Source: Gnetum montanum (Eukaryota > Streptophyta > Gnetopsida > Gnetales > Gnetaceae). From it: DNA of 64,000 bases. Every line of letters begins with the position of its first letter. Within the stretch, counting starts at the first letter, position 1. Where the stretch lies: positions 524,810 through 588,809 of the forward strand of contig MNCI01012642.1 of NCBI GenBank assembly GCA_015680685.1. The letters run 5' to 3'. The notes beneath the pieces were generated by a model. It did no database searches and was not told the DNA's origin. It saw only the letters and a program-made list of their open reading frames with translations. Positions 56,528 through 64,000 of this stretch are shown here, piece by piece. The position numbers and the translations under genes are program-made.

Positions 56528-57879
56528 ATCAAAGGAACTCACCGATTGTTATTGGAATAACCTCACTATTATCATCGGATTATCTCTGTGATCCCAAACA
56601 AGTCACCCATGGTTGAGTCTTTGCAATAGTCATACTATTAATGTCCTCAATGTTCAAGGTACATGTATCATCGGAAGGATAGGTCTTAACTATGCCTCAC
56701 CGTACACCACTAGACTCAACTGCTCAGTGTCATGGTCTTGGCTAAATTCATAGCCTCACATGAACTTACAAATCAAAATCCAAAGTATGAAATCCAACTA
56801 ACAACTTTTGTTCTTGTGGGGGTGGATTCCAATAAAGAACACTTTACTATTGTATGTAGATAGGGGCATCAAAAAGATTCGTGACTCCCACTATCAACTA
56901 AGCAAAACTAGTCCCACAAATATTATTATTTTATTCTAAAAATCCAAAGGATGTCCAAATTAACCAAAAATCCATGATAGCCAAAATTCCACAAAATTCT
57001 CATAAAATCATGCTTATGCCATGAGTTGAACCAAAAACCATGTTCATATCAAAAACTAATCCAAAATATTCATATAATATCCAAGATGTAGATTGGACAA
57101 AGTTTCCATAATTCCAGAAATTTACCAAAGATAGAAAATAGTTTGAATAGGATTAAAATATTATCTTTCATAAAAATAGGCCTAAAATGATAAAAATATG
57201 GTAGAATCTCAACATAATAATTAAAATCATAGATGAATAGTAGATTAGAAAGTAGAGAGGAGGAATAGAAAATCGATAACAATATAGGGGTAACTTTTTA
57301 AAAAGAAACATAAAATACTCCCTCTTACTTGTGTTGGTAAAGCTCTTAGAATCTTCCTAGCATCTTCCTTATCTACCTAACCCACTCAATTATTTTTTGC
57401 TTCACTTAAACCATTATACTTGAAGCCCTTCTACAAACTTGAAGCCCTTCTACAAACTACAATGTGATGTATCTAAGACCTAAACTTATTTATAAGGGGA
57501 AGAATAGAAGAAACTGGGCTCAAATCGACTTCAAAATAAAGACAAAAGAAAAAAAAACATATTCCAAAGAAAATGTGATGGGACATGGTTTTGAAAAATA
57601 ATGGTAGAAACATCAAAAGAAGAAAAAAATAGGGGACGTAAACAAGCGATAGAAAAATCCAAGGTGAGGTGATAGAAAAGTTATAACATATATAAGTTAT
57701 ATACTTATATACTTTGCTTTTTTTTTTACCTTTTACTTTTTGTAGGTGCATATGCTTTACTTTGTTTTAAATTTTGATTTTTACTTTTTATCTTTTTTTT
57801 AAAGAAACATTTTCATAAGTTTGTTTATAATTTCTCTACTCTAACTAATACCCTCAATGTTTAATCTCTCATAACATGC

Positions 57880-57945
57880 ACACTAGGACTCGAAATCAAA
57901 TTTTGTTTGAACCTACGAGATCCTTATCAAGTGCTCTACCTAAAC
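57880..57945 (-). repeat. tRNA-like box A/box B relic
   Basis: Minus strand TTTAGGTAGAGCACTTGATA (box A-like) followed by CTCGTAGGTTCAAAC (box B-like). Looks like a tRNA-derived SINE head inserted in the LTR. Only one copy of this type was seen. Confidence 0.4.
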
Positions 57946-58769
57946 GTATACTAAAATCTCAACTAAGTTTTACTTATCATAGTCAAGTTCAAATGCTAAA
58001 ACTTCTAAAGTATTTTAACAAAGTAAAAAACATGATATCTCGAAAACATTAACTTTGATTCTAGTAAACCAAAGATCAAAACCTACATTTTTGAAAATCC
58101 CAGATATATTGGCAACGTTAGATTCTAGGTAGGAAATCATCCTAAGGTATTTCCTTAACAAAGCTAATTTATGCAATATTTAATTATAATTAGAAATGTA
58201 CCCCAAATCCTAGTTTAATGACAAATAGTAGAAAAGGATAACACATGGGTAAAGTTAGGGTTCAAAGTTACTCCATGAACATAGCATTATATAATCACAT
58301 ATGCATAATAAAAATATAAGATGCATAATTAAATGTGCATAATTGAATGTGCATAATAAAAAATAAATATACAAAATCAATCTATAAAAGAATAAACTAT
58401 GCATATCTAAATACTTGTAAAGGCATAATAACTAACATAAAGAAAAGCTTCCTTGGGAAATTGTATTTCAAAATTTAATCATAAAGTATTAAGAAGTTTT
58501 ATGACTAAGCTCTAATAGTAGTAAAATAAAGGATACAAAACTTTAACAAATCCCCTTGTAAGCAAATTTGTATTCACTCATATAGGAAACTAACAACAAC
58601 AACAATTGTAATAATGCATATGATAATATTAAAGAATTAATCATATTCTTTAAATTAAATAATTAAATTTATGCAAATTTCTAGGTTGTGACACATGGGC
58701 AATAAGATTTTAAGGAAATAAAAAGGATAGATTAGTATTTATTATGAATATAGATGTAGATCTTTATGA

Positions 58770-59655
58770 AGTATTTAGATAGAGATATTTTTATATTAGC
58801 ATTTATAGAGATATCACTTGAAATCTATTGAACATTAGAGGTTAACTAGTGCATACCTTGAGTGACAAAATTTACCTTTGGTAAGCCAAGTTACACAATA
58901 CCTCTAAAATAAATTGTTAGAAATGTATTCATACCTTGAAACCTCTTGCAGTTTTCTTCTGTAGAACTTAGTAAAATTTTTCCTGTGAGTTCTTGTAGTA
59001 TGAATTGAATTGATTGTACAAAATTTTATTCAAGTGCAATATGTACCTAGATATAGTTGAATGAATGGCAATAAAATCAATATTTCTTCTCTTCATTACA
59101 ACACTTTGATTAGTTTAAGTTTACTTTTCAATATTTTACTTTAAAGATAGTTTAGTTTTTTATACTTAAACATTTGATATTCTAATTCATAAGTAATGTG
59201 AGTATGACCACTTTGAGCATAATATACTAATGCTTTGTAATCCCAATAGTGAATCTTTGGTATGCCTAGCAATAAACACTTGCTAACATAGTAGTGTTAG
59301 TATATGTTTAGGATGTGTATGGAAATTGGAAATAGATAGTCCATGTTTAGGATAGTTTAGTTATTAGGTAGTAAAGTTAAATCTTTCAACCCTTACTACA
59401 GTTCATCATTTTATAGATAAAGAAAATAATAAAAAAATATATAAATAATAATAAATATCTTACATATCAGTCATACTTAGCCATATGAATAAGTTAACAC
59501 AAGTGATGTTTGTGAAGATAATGACTAGTTACCATATGTTTTACTATCTAAGAATATAGGCCATTTAGGTAAAAGAAGTCCATGGAATTTGATCGGATCA
59601 TGCATAATGCTAGTGATTCATATAGTTGGGTGTAGAGAATACCCACTACTCATCA
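58770..59655 (+). repeat. R6 5' LTR, start approximate
   Basis: The end CCACTACTCATCA is clear. Middle blocks match the R3 LTR and the fragment at 1-175 (GAGTATGACCACTTTGAGCA near 59201, GTTTAGGATGTGTATGGA near 59307). The start is inferred from the length of the R3 LTR. TATA box not seen. Confidence 0.65.
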
Positions 59656-61650
59656 TTAGTGATATTAAGGGGAACTTCATTTTACCTATGTACACTAAGT
59701 ATTTTTAGATAGTGAAATCATACAAATTCATTGTAAGTATATAATTTATCATCTTTAAGAAAAAATAATTAATAATATGTTATTAAGACACACTACATAA
59801 GATTACACTAAAGATATCTTCTTCTCATTGGGTTGATTCATCACCTGCTGAAGATTCTACCAACATAACAGACCTAAAAAAATGCTGATGAGATACCTCA
59901 ATACTTAAAGGTTCTCTATGCACATCTAGATCTCTATTATATGGACTTCACTTTTATCCTCCATTAGGATGAATAGCTATGCCAGAGAGACTTGGAGGGC
60001 AACATCATGTTACGCCTTGTTTAGTCTATTCCATCCATGTTCATGAAAGCTTTCATGAAACTAGGGCTTAAACCAATAGCCCCATATTACCAAATAAAGG
60101 AGCACCTCTCTAAGGACTATCAATCCACAAAGGTCCAACTTTGAAAAGATAAAATCATGGAGGCACGTCATGAAGATTCCAAGGGTAAAAAGGTCCCAAT
60201 CTCACTAATTTCACAATTTAAGAAGGATCCGAAACTTCCATTAGGACAATCCCAACATCAATGTCCTTTTCCTTCAGTGAAGAAAACATGACTCATCAAT
60301 GGTTACATTCAACCTTATTAAGTAACCAAGTTAAGGAGAGAACTAGTTTTAGAACCAAGGCAACCTCAAGCCCAAGGTCCCCCAAAAATTCATAAAGAGA
60401 ATAATAGAGGGACTAGAGAAGAAGAAAAAGCTGACATAAATTCCCTAGTACTCCACTTTCATCATCTTCATCATCATCAAAATATGATAAGGGAGAAGAT
60501 GATTAAGAATAAAGGATAAATAATCAAGGTTGAGATTAAGATGATAGAAGATCCCATTGTAGAGATGGGAGGAGAGAGCATAGACACCAAGAGGAAGAGA
60601 AGGGACATCATTAGGAAAAAAGGCATAGCAAGCCACATCATAGGAGGCATGGCCATGATAGGGACCACCATGAATATGATGACTATGATGAGCCACTAAT
60701 TTATATGAGAATCATCATAAACATTTCAGAGGTAGTTCATATTTCCACTAGGTATGAAAGGAATAGCCAGATCAAATGGCTTGATATGAATAACATCCAT
60801 TAGTTTGATGAATGGTATAATGCTGATTCACAACATTATTTGCAAGCCTTCCATGATGCCTATGCCTTGTAGAACATTGAGAATGAGTAGAATAAACTTA
60901 AATTATTTGCTATGACACTCATTACAGAAGTTGAAAATTGGTATCTATATTTAGAGCTAGAATCTATCTGTAAATGGAGTATAATGTTGGAGTTGTTCAA
61001 CAATAAATATAAAACATACTCAAGGATGTCTCACTTGAGAAAACAACTCAAAGGGTGGAAACAAGGTAATCATGAAACCCTTGATGTAGCCTTGGGTATG
61101 TATTACTTTCTTTTAGATAGATGCCCAAGCCATGGTTTCTCTCAAAGGGAACAACTTCATCATGTGATAGATGTACTCAGAAATAAAAGTAGAGAAACTC
61201 TTGGGGTTCATGTCCAAGAGAGATTATTAGAATAGAGGATCCATCAGATCCAAAGGCTTATTGATTAAGTGACCATAAAGAAGAAGAACTTAAAAAAGTG
61301 AGAAAGTGTTGAAGAGTAGAATAGAGACCCCTCCATTCATAAAAGGAAGGTACATCTTTGTGATCTTGAGGAGGAAGTACCACTAGAAGAAGTAATAGAA
61401 AGGAAAACCTTGCTGATTTAAAAATTTATCACAGAGATATCAACTAAGGTGGATAAAATGTGGAACTCCTTGGATGAGACAATCCAAACTTCCCTAAAAA
61501 TTGTGGAGGAGAAAAGAAAGTAGGGGAATCAAAATAAGAATAGAAGAAGAAGAAGAGAGGCAATAAAGGAAATCTATCAATATGAACATCACAAGGGATG
61601 TTGTCCTATGCTATCATACTTATAATAATTTGGGGTCTATGCCTTGAACT
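59656..61650 (+). pseudogene. R6 gag, decayed
   Basis: After a barely readable primer site (TAGTGATATTAAGGGGAAC, 59657) an N-terminal part resembles R4 gag (LEGNIMLR..SIPSMF, about 59990-60050). The capsid core is best at 60912-61235: ENWYLYLELESICKWSIM, NNKYKTYSRMSHLRKQL, LLDRCPSHGFSQREQLHHVI, as in R1. EYHKGCCP-like knuckle remains are near 61580. Full of stops. Confidence 0.75.
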
Positions 61651-62279
61651 AGAAATTTTCAAAAAGACAACCACTTATGAGATTATCTTATCCACAAGGT
61701 AATTATTAGCAAAAGTTCCACCAATAATAACATTATCCAAGTTGAGTGTCATGTCAACATCAAGGGCATTATCATCAATGATAAAACTCACAGTCATGGG
61801 GGAAGCCACCACCAATGTAGCAATATCCCTACTTCCAACCAAATCCATATGGATATTATGTCCATAACTTGTATCTCCTAGTGGCTCTACAAGCCACACT
61901 TCTTTTTTCCATCACTATTGCCCTTTGAATTTCATAGAGTGACCACTCCACAAGCTGATTCTCCTTTTACTTACACTTCTCATTATTCACCATAACATTC
62001 AACACCTCATAATTTCACTTCTTTACCATGTGCACCACATATGCAAGGTGAGATACCACCACAGCCTTAACAACGTGATGCCACATAGGCAGTGAACTTA
62101 TAGCTAGATTATAATTCAAGTGGTTCTAAGTGTAAGCCTTAGAAAAGGACTTTCTTTAGATCTAGTAGTTCACTTAACCTCCCACAGGTATTTGTGGTTG
62201 CTAATCCTTCACAAATTGCTTCAAAAGTCATCAATGAACAACCTTCAAACCAAAGGTTCCAAAATGTACATAATGTCAT

Positions 62280-63165
62280 GGTAACTCATGTAGTTATAAA
62301 CTAGATTAAGGTAGGACATCTTCCCAGGACAAACTAGATTAGAAGTCATCTAATTTATTTACAAATTGTAGAGAATGATCCATGCAAAGCTCTACTAGAC
62401 TTGGGTTTTTGGATGAACTTAATCTTCCAAGAAATGTATAAAACTTAGAACTTGCCTCCACTAAAGAAATGTAGCATCAAGTTAGAGCTTGTTGATCAAT
62501 TAATCACTATTTCCTTGGGACTATGAAGAATATTATAGCCATTTTTTATGGATGGTCATATCCAATAGATTTCCTAGTCATCCATGTAGACAACTGTAAG
62601 GGGGACCTCCCAATTATCATGGGAAGGGATTAGTTAAGCACAATTGATGCCAAGTTAGGGATTAGACATCTCTCTTTGGAAATATCCAAAAAAAAATGAA
62701 TTCGAAAAGGTTGAGAAGAAGAGGATTTCATGCATCGCGTATAGTGACACAGGGTGCCATTGCATGTAAAGAATATGGGTTGTGAAGAGCACATCCATCA
62801 CAACATCTAAGAAGTATGCAAAAATAACAAATGTCCAAAGGCATTTATATGCAACAACCATAAAATAAGAGGTACCTAATGGTTGGTAATAGATGTTAAC
62901 TCTAGTTTAATAATGTGCATGGAACTACTTGAATTTCTTACAAGTGTTTATATTGATAAGATGGACGAAATGGAGCAAATACAGAACCAACTCTTCCAAA
63001 AAACGTACAAGGAAGAAATGGAAATGGATTGGAGAGAGTTAGAACTTCCTAATAATTTTAGACAAAAAGTCCTTGAATTTAAATCTTTATTAGAAACTCT
63101 AGAATATGTATTCCTTGATAATGACAAACTTGTAATTATCAATGTTAATCTTACTAAAGAATAAA
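62280..63165 (+). pseudogene. R6 protease and linker
   Basis: Protease motif LLDLGFWMNLIFQEMYKT (about 62390), then NLPPLKKCSIKLELVDQ, a GRD-like turn near 62620 and EKKRISCIAYSDTGCHC. 62883-63164 is an open linker of 93 codons with MDEMEQIQNQLFQKTYKEEM and LEYVFLDNDKLVIINVNLT, the segment just before RT in relatives (lost across the R1 deletion). Confidence 0.78.
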
Positions 63166-63329
63166 AGGGAAACTTGCTAAAAGTAGTAAAAAAATGGCTA
63201 ATAGCCTTTGCTTGGTCATATGATAAATTGATAGAAATGGATTCATGTATATGCTAGCATTAGATCTACACAGAATCTACTATTAAACCTAAGAGATAGA
63301 CATAAAGGAGGTTGAATTCAAAATTAAAG

Positions 63330-63639
63330 TAGGTTATAAAAGATGAAGTTGAAAAGCTTTTCAAAGTAGGATTCATCTATCTAGTGGTAGATAGTGAGTG
63401 GATAAGCCCACTCATCATTGTGCCAAAGAAATGAGGATAATGAAAAGTCTGTATATACTTTAGACTGTTAAACATGGTTATGTTCAAAGATCATTTTCTG
63501 TTTTCATTCATGGACTAAGTTTTGGATACAATTATTGGGCATAATTATTATAGTTTTCTAGATGGGTATAATGGATATAACCAAATACAAATTGCTCTAG
63601 AAGACTAGTCCAAAATAACTTTCACAATTTCTTGGAGGA
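63330..63639 (+). pseudogene. R6 reverse transcriptase, 5' part
   Basis: EVEKLFKVGFIYLVVDSEWI, SPLIIVPKK, CIYFRLLN, FKDHFLFSF, YYSFLDGYNGYNQIQIALED. It ends at KITFTISW, exactly where relatives continue SPWGTF, because R7 begins there. Stops present. Confidence 0.82.
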
Positions 63640-64000
63640 TGATGAGTGGCGAGGTACCCCTACACTCAACCATATGAAACGAGCGTCGCACGCACGATCC
63701 GATCGAACTCCGCAGATGGACTAGTTGTGGCACCTAGATAGTTAGCCTTAGGTCGTAGTTCGCTGTCTTCCCATCTAGACTAGTTTTGCATATGTCACGT
63801 ATGGTTTAGTTTAGATGAGGTGTATGATGTGTTCTAATTCTAACGCTACTCCTGATGGCAGTGAAAAATAATATTTAACTAAATCTAAGCTAAGAGGAAA
63901 AGGGTAAGAAAATCTAATCTAGCCTAAGTGCGACGAGCAACCGATTCCTTGATCAATCGTACACATCTTGGACTTCGTGCACGACTACCACTGGGACTAC
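63640..64000 (-). mobile_element. R7, LTR of R2/R5 type, cut by window
   Basis: Plus strand TGATGAGTGGCGAGGTACCC follows the R2 LTR (10747 onward) closely to the window end, including CTCCGCAGATGGACTAGTTG. As the leftmost LTR of a minus-strand copy it would be a 3' LTR; a solo LTR is also possible. It keeps more CpGs (GAGCGTCGCACGCACGATCC) than the R2 or R5 LTRs. Candidate duplication on the left: GAGGA (63635-63639). Confidence 0.8.

Larger units (their letters stand above)
55398..58693 (+). mobile_element. Probable 3.3-kb solo LTR
   Basis: Starts TGTAACACCC, ends GGTTGTGACA, flanked by AATGG (55393-55397) and CATGG (58694-58698), a 5-bp duplication with one change. TGTAACACCC is a common start of long LTRs in chromovirus-type gypsy elements of plants. 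No coding domain inside. Could also be two unrelated breakpoints; the ends have not been compared with a full element. Confidence 0.55.
58770..63639 (+). mobile_element. LTR retrotransposon R6, Athila-like, interrupted
   Basis: Plus-strand element: 5' LTR ending CTCATCA at 59655, decayed primer site (59657-59674), gag, protease, linker and the first part of RT, which breaks off at 63639 where R7 is inserted. The rest lies outside the window. It is the most decayed member of the group. Confidence 0.75.

Noticed and set aside
57480-57751. Minus-strand 92-codon hydrophobic frame
   Set aside because: AT-rich LTR sequence; long Phe/Leu runs come from poly-T tracts.
60445-60696. Minus-strand His/Met-rich frames
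   Set aside because: Antisense to the charged N-terminal gag region of R6.

Overview
Kind of DNA. This is nuclear DNA of a land plant, most likely a seed plant with a large, repeat-rich genome. It is AT-rich and holds one intact intron-containing housekeeping gene, TCTP. Almost everything else is nested, decayed LTR retrotransposons of the Ty3/gypsy superfamily. The Athila-like features are a tRNA-Asp-type primer site, a C-x2-C-x3-H-x4-C gag knuckle, an LLDLG protease motif, IYPxxDSEWVSP in reverse transcriptase, and an env-like third ORF (ORF3). The low gene density and old, CpG-depleted elements would suit a conifer or other gymnosperm, but the sequence does not prove it.

Layout. 1-175 is an LTR relic and about 1360-2500 a decayed gag of another gypsy lineage. 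R1 (3820-18334, minus) is a gag-pol element that has lost RT and RNase H; R2 (5275-11672, minus) is nested in it with a perfect 5-bp target duplication. 18335-23621 is the only low-copy island and carries TCTP (five exons, CDS 19500-21685). R3 (23622-47617, minus) has gag, pol and a long ORF3. Its 5' LTR is split by R4 (35421-47102, minus, gag-pol), whose own 3' LTR is split by a GC-rich TG...CA insertion with a perfect 5-bp duplication (35781-37354, probable solo LTR). R5 (47955-54679, plus) is a second copy of the R2 family. 55398-58693 is a probable 3.3-kb solo LTR of another lineage. R6 (about 58770-63639, plus) has gag, protease and the start of RT, cut by R7 (63640 onward, minus), an R2/R5-type LTR leaving the window.

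How the parts fit. R1, R3, R4, R6 and the R2/R5 family share LTR start and end sequences and a tRNA-Asp-type primer site, but combine modules differently: R3 has gag+pol+ORF3, R1 and R4 gag+pol with only a stub of ORF3, and R2 and R5 gag+short ORF3 with no pol at all. R2 and R5 are therefore non-autonomous, gag-carrying elements that probably relied on relatives such as R3 or R4. All five elements that reach that far carry a 53-55-nt block 0.6-0.85 kb upstream of ORF3 that can fold into two hairpins closed by a long stem. Four of the five then show a TACTAAY branch-point-like site about 23 nt before a TGATTGYAG acceptor, placed directly at the ORF3 ATG in R2 and R5. I read this as a conserved cis-acting cassette for making or exporting a spliced ORF3 mRNA; it is the most novel signal in the window.

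Limits. Except for TCTP, every coding region is broken by stops and frameshifts. Families are assigned from visible motifs only, and edges marked approximate are estimates. 8284-8884 is an assembly gap.
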